From: Lactuca virosa
Taxonomy: Eukaryota; Streptophyta; Magnoliopsida; Asterales; Asteraceae
Assembly (NCBI GenBank): GCA_928212115.1
Contig: CAKMRJ010001112.1
Location: 402,546,379 to 402,610,378 of the forward strand
Reading direction: 5' to 3'
DNA length: 64,000 bases
In this document: piece by piece, positions 46,538-58,800 of the stretch
Layout of the letters: every line of letters begins with the position of its first letter
Numbering within the stretch: the first letter of the stretch is position 1
Notes under the pieces: model-generated
Database searches by the model: none
Told to the model about the DNA's origin: nothing
What the model saw: only the letters and a program-made list of their open reading frames with translations
Position numbers and translations under genes: made by a program

Positions 46538-49500
46538 ATGGATGCGGCTTTGCATGGAGGAGAAAGTAGTAATCAACAGGGTGTCTCAAGTGACCGGAGA
46601 GTTTATCAGAAGGCTGCGCTTCTTGTCCATATTGTAATCATTTTCTTTGGCTTACAACATTTCTTTTTCATCCATAAGAGTGTATTTATACAGAGGAAAA
46701 ATACAAATACCAAAATTTCATTGATTATAATACCAACATTACATTAATCCTAACCGATACATCACTTTAATCGTGATTGATACTTGCCAAGTGTTGGTTA
46801 AATCTACTATTTTTTAAGTTATTAACTGCTGTTTGCTATTTCTAGGCTGAAGATGGAAATGGTTTACCAGAGGAAATCCTCGAGTTACCAAACTCTGAAA
46901 CTGCAAAGTTGTATTGCATATTCATCCGCTTTAACATTATACGGAAACTTAATTGTTTTGCACTCATAACTTTGAATTTCTTTGAGGTTAGTCATCTTTT
47001 CTATAAACGACTTTCTGATTATCTTAAGTTACTGTTGTAGCTTTTTCTATCATGACTATTACTTATTCTTATTACTTTCAAAATCTACAACAGAAACCAT
47101 TATGGTGTAGCAGTGTTTCCAAAATCTCTTGTGGTAACAGAGACTACTATTATCTTGGGGAGCTTCCATACTTGACTAATGCAGGATCTTTGGCATATAA
47201 GGTTTGAGTCCTGTGTATTATGTAGAAACTTATCGATTGGAACCTTATTGTAAAAATATAAAACGTCTCATTCTTTTATTGTTTTCCTGCCTGTATAAAA
47301 ACCCAAATTTCTCATGTTGTATATAACTATATAACTATATATATGAAGGTAATCTAAATGATTGACAATTGACCTATTATCTTATGCAGGGTGTGACCCT
47401 GACAATTCTTGTGGTGCATACTCTGTTTCCTATTTTATATAAAGGAGGTCAGCTCTATTGGAGAAGCCATGTTAATAAGCTGAAGGTACACGATTGAAAT
47501 TGCTAAAAATCCTGCACATGAAATTGCTATATGAAGTTTATTATCTGATTATATTCAACTGAGTGTGTTTTCAGGCAATTGCACTGTTAATTCTGGCTGC
47601 TGATTTAATAGTTGATATCCTCAATCTCTCTCCAGTGGCCATATATTCTTTTCCATTGAGGATTGCACCTTTTTTTAGGGTTGTTTTCTTTATCTTGAGC
47701 ATCAGGTATGGCATGAATACATACAAAACAGTCCAATATGATATTAACTGTATCCCAAGTGAGTGACACAAGAATCAATATTAATGGCAACAATGAGAAA
47801 ATTAACAGGATGACTATGTTATGTGGTGAGGCTAATTTCTTTTTTATTTATCTTGACTTAGGGATTTACAAGACAGCCTCATCATATTGGCTGGAATGCT
47901 TGGCACATATCTCAATGTTATGGTTTGTATTCCATAACCTTATCATAAATTTATACTTTCACATCACATTACTTGGATCATCATTTATAATTGCTGATAA
48001 ATTATTTCTTGAATGCAGATTTTGTCACTTTTGTTTCTTCTGATCTCCAGTTGGTTAGCTCAAGTCATCTTTGAAGACACTCAACAGGGAACTACAATCT
48101 TTGTTTCTTACCGAGCTACATTGTATCAAATGTTCCTTCTATTTTCCACATCCAACAATCCAGATGTTTGGATTCCAGCCTACAAGTGAGTTGCTTAATG
48201 TCCATGAATATAGTCCAGCTTAGGGTCTGCTTCTTTTTTTATTTTTTATTCCCATCAAGTCCAATATGGATAAAGTGGATGAATGGCTAATGATGTCTAT
48301 CTGGATATAGTGCTGTATACACAGGTCTGTTTCTGTTCTAGACTACATAACCATCTGAATGAGACTAAATGACCATTTTACCCTTACATTCCAATTTTTT
48401 CCCGAATTCATCAATTTTAACGTGAGAGGATTGGGAGGAAAAAAAGAACAAATAGGTAAAGGGTTAGTGTCATAACACATTAAGCCATGTTTTTTTTTTG
48501 CTTAACCCATTAAGTCAAAAAAGAAAAGTCATATATAGCTATCCAGATTAAGTGTTTAACTCATTAAGCTCATTTAGTCAAAAGAAGCAACCCCTTAGTC
48601 TGAAATGCATAAAATAATGTGTATATATATGCAACTATAGCTTTTAAAATGACTTCTTATGTTCTCCATGAGCTTTTACCATATTTTTGTTTCCATCCAT
48701 AGTAGTAATGTGTCTCCCTCTTCTTTCCAGATCATCAAGATGGTCTTCCCTTTTTTTTTGTTCTTTATGTCCTTCTGGGTGCTTACTTTTTCACAAACTT
48801 GATTCTTGCTGTTGTGTATAATGGCTTTAAATCTGAGGTACATCTTTCTTGAATCCTTTATATTTCTTTAATGATTACTTCTGAAAGTCCATCTAATAAT
48901 TTCAATTCATGTTGATGTTCCAAGTTTCTCCGAGTAAACAACTCATATCTTTGGCCAAATTCACTGAAACTCAGAAATAACTGCTTTAAGTTTATTGAAT
49001 TTGAATCGTTCCACTCCAGTTCTTTAGGGATTGATATTTTAGTAACTCTGATTATATAATTTTATTTTACCTTAGGATAGAACTTGTTACACATGCCAAT
49101 TTAACTGCAGCTAGCTAAACAAGTTGGTAAGAAGGACCGAATGAAGACAAGAATATTGGGTAGAGCCTTTAATCTCATTGATGAAAATGTGAGTACAAGT
49201 CATTAATGTTGTGAAATTTCCTTCAAGGCAAACATAATCTTCTCATCCAATTCCTTTTTAAATCAACAGGCTGTTGGCACTCTTGATAAGAATCAATGTT
49301 TCCAATTGTTTGAAGAACTTAATAAATATAGGTAAGTAATTCTCTTTCTGAAAAATACATATATTACACTTGTGCCCCCCATCTTGAAGCATTCCTATTC
49401 AGGGCACTAAAAAGCACCTTTTATACAGGACACTGGCAAAAATATCAAAACAAGACTTTGAGTTGATATTTGATGCACTGGATGACAGCCATGATTCTAA

Positions 49501-51169
49501 GGTAATTTTTGGTCTATAGCCTCTTGTTGGAATGAATTACTGAAATAATTCTTCTTCCCAATGTTATACATAGAATGGATTCTTATCCCTTTAGTCTTTC
49601 TAGCTATTGCATGCAACGAAAATCACTTGGAATTTTTCTTATATGTTTATATTTTCATGTAGATTGATGCATCGGAATTCAATGATCTTTGCAATGCAAT
49701 TGATATAAAGTTTCAAGAGGAGTAAGTTGCTATTAATGATGCACATTTTTTTTTATCAATTTCATATGGAATAACAAAAAATCTGTATCTAACTCATCTT
49801 TTGTTTTGTTGTGCCTTCATTTTGCAGGAACCTTGGTTAAGAAAGTTCCCCTTCTATAATTCTTCCTTCTCTGAAATACTGAGAGACTGTGTAAGAAGTA
49901 AAATGTTTGAACGTGTAGTTGTTTTCCTTCTCCTCTTGAATCTGGCTTCTATTATTATCGAAAGGATGGTATGACCTAAATCCTTGATGGCTACTTTTAT
50001 TTTTTCCCATTACCACATTTTCAATTTTTTCTTTATTGAGGCATTGTACTTTCAAAAATCAATCCAGTTATACGTTATAACATTGTACTTTCAGTTTTTA
50101 TCTTATTAGAACATTATACTTGGAAAATTTCACCTATTTATAAAATGTAAATCATTTGTATTTGTATGATATTGCAAGTTTTGGGTAGATTTTTCAAAGT
50201 ACAATGTTGTTGTAATAGAAAGGCTATAGTAAACAAGTCAATGAAACTGTATTGATATTTCTTGCATTTAACCCTATTCTTAATGTGATTGTTGAATCAA
50301 TTACTTAACTAATGATGTACATTCTGACTCTTTCTTGGACAGCTTGATACAAAAAACAACTCTGGTCAGAAGTTCATGCAGAAGGTGGAGTTGGTGTTTG
50401 GTAAAGAAAAACTGATACTTTATATTTGTTTATGTTCACCCATCTTTGTTTAAAATATAATCTTTGGTTTAAACTTTAAAGTAATATACTAATTCATTTA
50501 ACAGCAGATTGATAATTTCTTTTGCATGCAGGTTGGATATATGTAATCGAGATGGCTTTGAAAGTTTATGCATATGGATTTGAAAACTACTGGAGAAATA
50601 GTCAAAATCGATTTGACTTCATTGTCACGTGGTTCATAGGTACATTTCACAATTCCAGTACTAGTTTATGTGATTCTTCCTCTTTCAATGGGCAGAGTGC
50701 AGACATATAAAATAAGTAAATGATAACTTTTTCCTTGTATGAATGTTTGCAGTTATTGGAGAAACAATAACATTCATATCTCCAAAGGAGCTAGAGTTCA
50801 CTTCAAATGGGGAGTGGTAAGGCTGTAATATCTTTTAAGTTTTAATTAATGAGATGCTATACATATATTTCGTTCAAAATTCTGTTGAATTGCAAAATTT
50901 ATATATCTCTATATTGTTTCCAAATACGCACTTCTAAACATTGCTCCTAAAGGCTAAAGATATTCTTATTTTCCATTGTATTGTTTCCAGGATTCGCTAT
51001 CTTCTAATTGCAAGGATGATAAGACCGATTAGGCTCATAACACGTGTTCATAGTTTTCATGCCTTTGGTAGTGTATTTTTAACAGTGATCCCAAGTTTGA
51101 TGCCATACCTGGGCACCATCTTTTGTGTTATGTGCATTTACTGTTCCATGGGTATACAGGTACTTCATA

Positions 51170-51219
<50 letters not shown>

Positions 51220-52254
51220 ACTTGCAAAATATATCTGTAATCATTACAACTTAGTCTTTTCCTTATGGTGCCTAGATCTTTGGTGGGAAAGTCAATGCTG
51301 GGAACCCAGATGTACCAAGTACAGATCTTGCTGATAACGAGTATCCTACATGAATCATTTGCTACAATGCTTTATTTATTATTCACTATATTTATTATTA
51401 TGAAGCACCTTTCATCTAATATCTTCTTATACATATAAAATGAATCTAATATTCGGGCTTAGACAATGATATATTGTTAGCTTCTCACGTGCTATTTAAT
51501 TTCCCACATATGCATGGGTTACTAAGTAAATTTCCCTTGACTCTATCAGTTACTTGTTATTTAATTTTAATGACTACCCAAATGGCATGGTGACCCTTTT
51601 CAATTTGCTTGTGATGGGAAACTGGCAAGTTTGGATGCAGGTATGATTGATTTATTTGCAAGTTATATATGTATTGTATACTATCGATGATTAAGATGTT
51701 CATAATGCATCAAGTAAAAAAAGAAACAGCATCATTTTCATTTAATAAAAAAACGACATTAAATTTCAGGCTTATTATACTAGGTTTAACCAAAACAATT
51801 CTATCAGTATGTTTCTTTTTCTTCCATCAAAATGATGTGTATATGAAGCAAAGACTATTCTTTTTTTACTGAGTGAGAGTAAATGACCATTTTATCCTTT
51901 TGTATAGAAGTAATCAAGTCCATTATATGAAAAAGTCAAAAAGAAACAGACGATAAAATTTATCCTTCTTACCTTTGAAAAATGCTCTTTCTCATCATTT
52001 ATATGAGTATGACCTCAGAGGACATATTAAATTTGCATTTTCAGTTTTTTATTGAGCATAGAAAATATGAAATATTTAGATTGTAATTTATTTAATTACT
52101 TCAGGATTATGGGATGTTGACAGGAAGTAGTTGGACCTATGTGTACTTCATCAGCTTTTATCTAATAACAGTTCTACTCATCCTCAACTTGGTGAGTCTT
52201 AGTGATTAGTATTCAAGGCACCCACATTTTTATTATTATCAATTTTAATTGCCA

Positions 52255-52315
<61 letters not shown>

Positions 52316-53394
52316 TATGCACAAAACATCGCTCATAGATCCACCAAATTCCACCTATCTGTTCGGTTCTCAGGGATTACAATGACAGATTATAGCAGAA
52401 ATAATAATAATAGAACCATGAATCTATTTGCATTTGTTTGGATTTTGGAAAGAAAGAACAGTTTTGCATTATAGCAGAAACTTCTTTTAATCATTTGTAG
52501 ATCGTGGCATTTGTGTTGGAGGCATTCTTTGCTGAGATAGACCTGGAAGGTTCTGAGCAAGAAGAAGAAGAAGAACATCGGGAGGTTAGTGATGTTCAAT
52601 TAAATCATATGTTACCATATCAAATTATCAACTTCATTTCCAAGTTCCACTTTCAAAAAGGCTTCTAATTGGTTTGCATCACTAAGCTTTGGTATAATAG
52701 CCAGATCCCAGATATAATGTGTTGAAGCTCAAATGGTTGATATGTGTTTAGTATACCACAAATAAATTGCTATTGTAGTTGCATTGATTTTGATTTGAAA
52801 TAATAAATAATTGTTATTATTTTTATTATTTCTTTTTTGGTGGTAATGAAAATTCATATTCATCTTTACCATCATTACAATATTTAATTATCGTATTTTA
52901 TAATTTAAATCCAGGAAACTGGAGGGAGGAGACGCTGTGCCATAGGGTAAGTAACTACATAAGCAGCTCATATTTTAGTTGTGAATACATACTCAATACC
53001 CATTTCAAATTTTCAATGGTGTAGGAAATAGCAACCCACTTTCATTTATTAATTTACTCTATTATTTCTTCTATTACAATGTTGTACTCTAATTTTATTT
53101 CATAATTGTACTTAAAAAAAATACCCAATTATAACATTGTAGTTTATCTAATCAATTGTAACAATGAAACTTGCTTTGTAAATAGATTCTTCAAAGTACA
53201 ATGTTATAACAAGAAATGAAAGTATAATGTTATAATAAAGAAATCAATGAAAGTACATTGCTATTTTTTGCATTTAACAAAAACTTTGTGATAAATTTGT
53301 CAGCACAAAAACACGCAATCGTAGGACTGATATTCTACTTCACCAAATGCTGAGTGCAGAGCTGCATGAAATACAGAGACGTTCTGAACCTTAA
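46538..53394 (+). CDS. TPC1: Two-pore cation channel TPC1, 23 exons, with two apparent single-base lesions
   Basis: Vacuolar Ca2+-regulated, voltage-dependent two-pore channel (slow vacuolar channel). Exons: 46538-46633, 46846-46986, 47094-47201, 47390-47485, 47575-47705, 47862-47922, 48019-48185, 48731-48837, 49111-49188, 49270-49331, 49429-49501, 49663-49722, 49828-49968, 50343-50400, 50532-50639, 50753-50816, 50991-51159, 51276-51340, 51550-51640, 52105-52191, 52501-52584, 52915-52946, 53304-53394. About 722 residues, normal for the family. Seen: domain I helices, first pore (TSNNPDVWIPAY), two EF-hand-like loops (NLIDENAVGTLDKNQ and FDALDDSHDSKIDASEF), domain II S4 (RYLLIARMIRPIRLITR) and second pore (NLLVMGNWQVWM). 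Lesions: T9 in exon 8 (48751-48759) adds one base, and the exon 12 donor reads GAG/TAAGT. Pro within S4 and a weak first EF loop are unusual. Either a recent pseudogene or assembly errors. Confidence 0.93.
48751..48759 (+). other. Frameshifting T9 run in TPC1 exon 8
   Basis: Eight T residues would keep the conserved channel helix in frame; nine are present. Both flanks of the run are otherwise well conserved. A homopolymer assembly error is a real possibility. Confidence 0.85.
49721..49728 (+). other. Defective exon 12 donor in TPC1
   Basis: The exon ends GAGGAG and is followed directly by TAAGTT. Exon 13 (49828) requires phase 0, so the expected site GAG/GTAAGT seems to have lost one G. Using GA/GTAAGT would shift frame; an acceptor at GTTAAG/AAAG (near 49843) could rescue it with loss of five residues. 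Confidence 0.75.
50040..50275. mobile_element. Intronic MITE-like repeat in TPC1 intron 13
   Basis: Its right end GATATTTCTTGCATTTAACCCT matches the ends at 53278 and 58811. The body shares ACATTGTACTTTCA-type phrases. The left end is poorly defined. Confidence 0.5.
51171..51219. repeat. (GT)n(AT)n microsatellite in TPC1 intron 17
   Basis: Compound dinucleotide tract 11 bp after the donor of intron 17. The candidate U12-type intron is the next one. Confidence 0.95.
51341..51549 (+). other. U12-type intron in TPC1 (intron 18)
   Basis: The donor GTATCCTAC matches the U12 consensus RTATCCTTT at its first seven bases. The branch-site-like TCCCTTGAC (8 of 9 against TTCCTTRAY) has its branch adenine at 51540, nine bases before the AG at 51548-51549. 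All other introns of the gene have ordinary donors apart from intron 12. Confidence 0.8.
52257..52313. repeat. (TA)n microsatellite in TPC1 intron 20
   Basis: About 28 TA units. Confidence 0.95.
53017..53278. mobile_element. Intronic MITE in TPC1 intron 22
   Basis: Inverted ends: GGAAATAGCAACCCACTTTCA on the left, and TGAAAGTACATTGCTATTTTTTGCA on the right. Same ends as the copies in SWI2 intron 4. The target duplication is unresolved. Confidence 0.68.
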
Positions 53395-53958
53395 ATGTAT
53401 AAATTTCTCTTGGTATATCTATAGAAAATAAATTAATTACTACACCTAATTCATCTTATTCATGCTTTTTGTGTTTCTGATATGTGCTTACAGATGTAAA
53501 GGAAAACGATTACACTGATTGCAACAGTTACAATTCCCTACTTTTCTGCTTGAGGCCAATTTCTAATGTTTATATGGAAGTGGATAACAAAAGCCTATCG
53601 AGATAGAGAATTTATTTTGGTTTTCTTGCTTCAACATAAAACCCAAATTATTTTGATACTTCTTTTATGTGGACTGGTTTTTTTAACTTGTAGATAGAAA
53701 CTTTTGATACTACTTATGTGGATTGATATTCTAATAAATTTAATTTATATGTCGTAATTATTACTTGCTACTTCATTTTACATCTTAATCATCTACAATG
53801 TTTACTTCTTCATAGTTAGTCATCCTACAACATATCCTCGTATAATCATTACTTTTTGTACTTGATACATTTAAAAAATCAAGCCGTGGAGGACTTTGTA
53901 AGATATTAGAATAAAGAGAACTTTCATTTTGCGGGTTACTATTCTCTTTCCTCTTATA
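53395..53958 (+). other. TPC1 3' flank
   Basis: Probable 3' UTR and intergenic DNA. Possible poly(A) signals AATAAATT near 53428 and 53734. No gene seen. Confidence 0.5.
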
Positions 53959-54335
53959 TAGGGGTGACAAACCGGGCAATCGTGTCGTGTTTTTATCTAA
54001 CCGGACACGACAAAACAAATTTTTTATGTAACATGAACACGACACGAAACGATGTCGTGTTTTTTTAACTAACATGAAAACGAACCAATTAAAAAACAAA
54101 AAACACGACAAAGATAACATAAAATAACAATTAGTTTACTTAGTTAATACTTAATCATACATAACACGATAAACACGACAAATAAATGCTAAATCGTGTC
54201 AATTTCGTGTCGAATTTTGAACACGAACACGACATTGTGTTTTTTACACTTGACACGAACACGACACGGACATGAATTCAAATTTCAGTTTCATCCTAAT
54301 TTCGTTTCGTGTCGTGTCATGAATTGACACCCCTA
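53959..54335. mobile_element. hAT-like MITE with ACACGAACACG words (copy 2)
   Basis: Inverted ends TAGGGGTGACAA and TTGACACCCCTA. Target duplication CTCTTATA (53951-53958) and CTCATATA (54336-54343), 7 of 8 identical. Internal text closely parallels 39966-40375. Confidence 0.9.
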
Positions 54336-54500
54336 CTCATATATGTCTTAAAATTTCTTAGCTTTCAATCATAAGGTCATTGGGTATATACTCCATACGG
54401 AGCTTCCGTAACCATGATGTGGCAAGACATTTTACACATGAGCACAACTCAAAATGGGTGCAAACGTGCAATTTGTGGTGTGGAGTGAATCCCTTTATGG

Positions 54501-54510
54501 AGAGAGAGAG

Positions 54511-54578
<68 letters not shown>
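54501..54578. repeat. Compound (AG)(CT)(AT)(AC) microsatellite
   Basis: (AG)5 meets (CT)12 to form a perfect palindrome around 54511, followed by (AT)n and (AC)5. Confidence 0.95.
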
Positions 54579-55848
54579 GTAAACATCACCATCTTGGGTT
54601 GTGATGGTGTTGGTGGGGTGGTCTTGTGACGAGGTGGACGCCCCTCCCGTCTTGCATACCGTATGACCTAACATATATCGTGCCCTTTATGGTATATGAA
54701 CTTCACAAAATAGCCAATACAAATATCTTTATTGCATAAAAGTAAACACCATAGCTTAAACAACTTGGTCTCGCAACTTGAAAACTTGAACTCTTTGTCA
54801 TATCTCATACATACATGTCTCACTATATGAACCAAGTCCATTAATGCGATAACTTGGTTTAGTTGTGCTTTCAGACTAAAATGACGTACCATGTATTGTA
54901 TAGAATGAATATAATAAGTCAGTCATATGAGATCACATGAGATCTCTGTATGTAATGGAACATCTTTTGTGTGAGTTACCTGATCTAGTCATCAAAAATT
55001 TAATTTCAAAAATATTTTTATAAAAAGAGCATCACTTAAAAGAATCACTTTGCATATGAAAACCTCAGATAGTCAAGTTCTTAACATTTGAAAATATTTA
55101 AATTGTTAAAGCATACGAGGGTGTAACAAGATAATCAAGTGGCAATAGTTTAAAGTAAACATTTATAAATTCATCTTAAATTCAAAATAAAGAATCATCT
55201 AAATATCCAAGTGATAAATCCATCATTGGTCTTCAACTAAGTCTTTCGACCCGAATACATGTCAAAATCCAAGATTAGGCTTGACAAACCTAATCAGCAT
55301 TTTCGGAACCAACCTAGGTGTGGTGTTGAATAATGTTAACAACCCAAACCTAAATTAAAACTCCTAAAACCTTTTCTTAACATAAAAAATATTGGTAGCA
55401 TTTATATTTAGGGACAAGAAGCATTTAAAATATAAGTATTGCCAATTCATCATAACAGGTCAATAATAACAAAACATCACTACTAAAATTGCAATGCATA
55501 TGCTTCTATTTTCCTGATGTACAAGTCTCTACTCTTATAAAACCCATTTTTTCTGTAAAGGTCATGACAACTCGAAGCAAAAACAAGATATTAGCACTTT
55601 TAACTTTTTTTTATCCAACATTTAAAAATATTTATTAACAATAATAATGAATTTTTTTCTCATGTAGTATAAAACTTATAAAACATTTCGTCTGATATGT
55701 AAAGTAAAAGGCGGTGTCATTGGATTTCACGAACAATAAAATTAAATCTCAAAACAAAAAGCTAAAGATCAAACTCTCAAACTCTTAAAAACATTCCCTC
55801 TAAATTTGAACACCATCTTTATCTTCTCAAGTCATAGTTCTCTCGGTA
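54579..55848. other. Intergenic, includes SWI2 promoter and 5' UTR
   Basis: AT-rich, no convincing coding sequence on either strand. The stretch 55690-55848 before the ATG is probably the promoter and leader of the SNF2 gene. Confidence 0.5.
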
Positions 55849-58800
55849 ATGTCGTTAAACAGCTTCAAGGAAATTCTCAAACCCTGTGCATACCAGTCAA
55901 AATCACCATCTTCCTCTTCATACTCACAAACCGCGTCGACTCTAAACCCTAGAAAACCACCCAAATCTTCCCTCTCTCAGCAACTGTTACGACTCGAAGA
56001 TGATTATAGTTTCTTATCCACCTTGCTTCCTACAAAACAATCGAAGGAATTTAGTCAATTTAAGCAACAAGATCCACCGGTCGATGATGTTATCGAAGGA
56101 AAATTTGAAGACGAGGAGGAAAAAAATAAAGATTTAGAAAAACAAAATGGGTTTCGGATTGCAAGACCTAAGTTGGAAGCCCCTCAATTTTTTGATCCTA
56201 CTGGACCTTATGAACCTCTGGTGCTTTCCGAATCCGGCCAAAATCCTGTTGTGCAGGTAAATTATGAAAACCCTTCTAAATTAATGAATTCCACAAGTAC
56301 GGAAGTACCTATCTTGTGATTTTTTTGCTGTGTTTAATGTTCTATTTATGTTTTTGATTGTTGTATTCTATGTTAAGCTAGAGGGAAAAGTAGGTAATGA
56401 AATACTTAAGGGTGTTTGGATGTGCAATTTCAAAGTGATTATTGTTAGTTCAAGAATAGAATCAAATAATCAGTAGTTTAATTTAAAATAAGGGATATAT
56501 TGGATAACTTTATATTGTTTCTTGAATCAATGGATTGTTGGGTAATATCATATTAATCTTGAGAATCTGTTTTCTTGCCACTAAGATGAGTCAAAAATAG
56601 CATCGATATTTGACAGTTGGGAAATTTTAAGTTTTTGCTTAAAGTTGGCCATTTTTGGGTGCTGTTTCCTTAATACTTATTAGGCTTAACTGGACAACAC
56701 TTAATCTATGGATGAAAGTTTAGGAGATTTATCATCTGACAAACTGTTCTCCAGGTACCTGCTTCCATAAATTGCAGGCTGCTAGAACATCAAAGAAGTG
56801 GTGTAAAGTTTTTGTACAACTTATACAAGAAGAACCATGGAGGCATTCTTGGGGATGACATGTGAGTAATCTATAAAAAGATATTTTATAAATAAAGTTG
56901 TCATTGATATTTCATGTTTTCTTTAAATGTGTTGCCATACAGGCATAAAAAAATATATGCAACTACATATGTGTATTATTACAACTTTTTTCATCAACTT
57001 GCAATCCAATCAAATGATGAAATGAACATGCTTAACTAATACACAATTTGATGAATTTTTTTGGTTGAAAACTTGTTTGATTTCATTTTCCCAACATTTT
57101 TCATGGTTTTGCTTTATGATTGGTCAGAGTTAAGTTTCTTTTCCTAACTTATCAGGGGATTAGGGAAAACTATCCAAGCAATTGCATTTCTTTCTGCCAT
57201 ATACAAAAAAGATGAAGATGATGACAACACAACAAATCCAAACAAGAACAAACAAGAAACAAAAGGTCCTGTCCTAATAATCTGTCCATCTTCTGTAATC
57301 CAAAACTGGGAAATCGAATTCTCCAAATGGTCAACATTCAAAGTTGCTATATACCATGGTGCCAATCGTGACATAATCTTCAACAAAATCGAATCTCATG
57401 GGATTGAAGTACTTATAACAAGTTTCGATACATACAGAATCCATGGAAACATTTTATCCGAATTAAATTGGGAAGTTGTGATAGTCGATGAAGCTCATCG
57501 GCTCAAAAACGAAAAATCAAAACTTTATGAAGCCTGTTTATCCATCAAAACCCTAAAAAGATACGGTTTAACAGGAACCATAATGCAAAACAAAATCATG
57601 GAATTATTTAATCTATTCGATTGGGTGGTTCCAGGGGGTTTGGGGACCCGTGAACATTTCAGGGATTACTATGATGAGCCTTTGAAACATGGGCAAAGAT
57701 CAAGTGCTCCTGCAAGATTTGTTAAAATTGCTGAAGAGAGGAAACAACATTTGGTGTCAGTTTTGGGGAAATTTTTGTTGAGAAGAACAAAAGAGGAGAC
57801 GATTGGACATCTTATGATGGGTAAAGAAGATAATGTTGTGTTTTGTGCTATGAGTGAGGTGCAAAAAAGGGTTTATCAAAGGATGCTGCAATTACCTGAT
57901 GTTCAATGTCTTATTAATAAGGATCTCCCTTGTAGCTGTGGGAGCCCACTTAAGCAAGTGGAATGTTGTAAAAGAATTGTCCCAAATGGTGTTATTTGGC
58001 CTTATCTTCATAAGGATAATCCTGATGGTTGTGATTCGTGCCCTTTTTGTCTTGTTCTTCCTTGCCTCACCAAGCTCCAACAGGTAAAATCTTTTTATTG
58101 GATAAATTCATTGAGATTTTATAATAATTGAGCAGCTAAATTGATAAAATGGTGAAACTGTGATGTTGCTTCCTTCACATATTCTAATAAGAGTTGATAA
58201 TTACAGATAAGCAATCATTTGGAGCTTATTAAACCTAATCCAAGGGATGACTCAGATAAAGTGAAGAAAGACAAGGAATTTGCCTCGGCTGTTTTTGGTA
58301 CAGATATTGATCTGGTGGGAGGGTATTATCAAAACGAGAGTTTTATGGGTCTAAGTGATGTTCAACATTGTGGGAAGATGAGAGCTTTAGATAATTTGAT
58401 GACATCTTGGATTGTAAAGGGGGATAAGATTCTTCTCTTTAGTTACTCTGTCAGGTAATTTGATTTATGTTAAAAGCTCAGTTTACTCTTCTACTACATT
58501 TCTAATACACAAAATATGAAGGTTTATATGCAGGCAATAGCAACATACTTTCATTTATTTGTGAGATATAGCATTTTACTTTCGTTCCCTTCTATTACAA
58601 CATTGTACTTCCAGTTTATTTCTTTAAATTGCATTGTACATTGAAAAAAAATCTACCCAATTAGAGCATTTAAAATTGCTTTGTATTTGGATGACATTGT
58701 TGTAATTGGTAGATTTTTCAAAGTATAATGCTGTAATAGAAAGAAATGAACGTTAGAATCTGTAACAAACAAATCAGTGAAAGTATTTTGCTGTTGCTTG

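Noticed and set aside
46391..46747. An upstream start at 46391 for TPC1
   Set aside because: It is in frame but translates a (CT)n tract and non-conserved text; the ATG at 46538 is closest to the N-terminus expected for the family.
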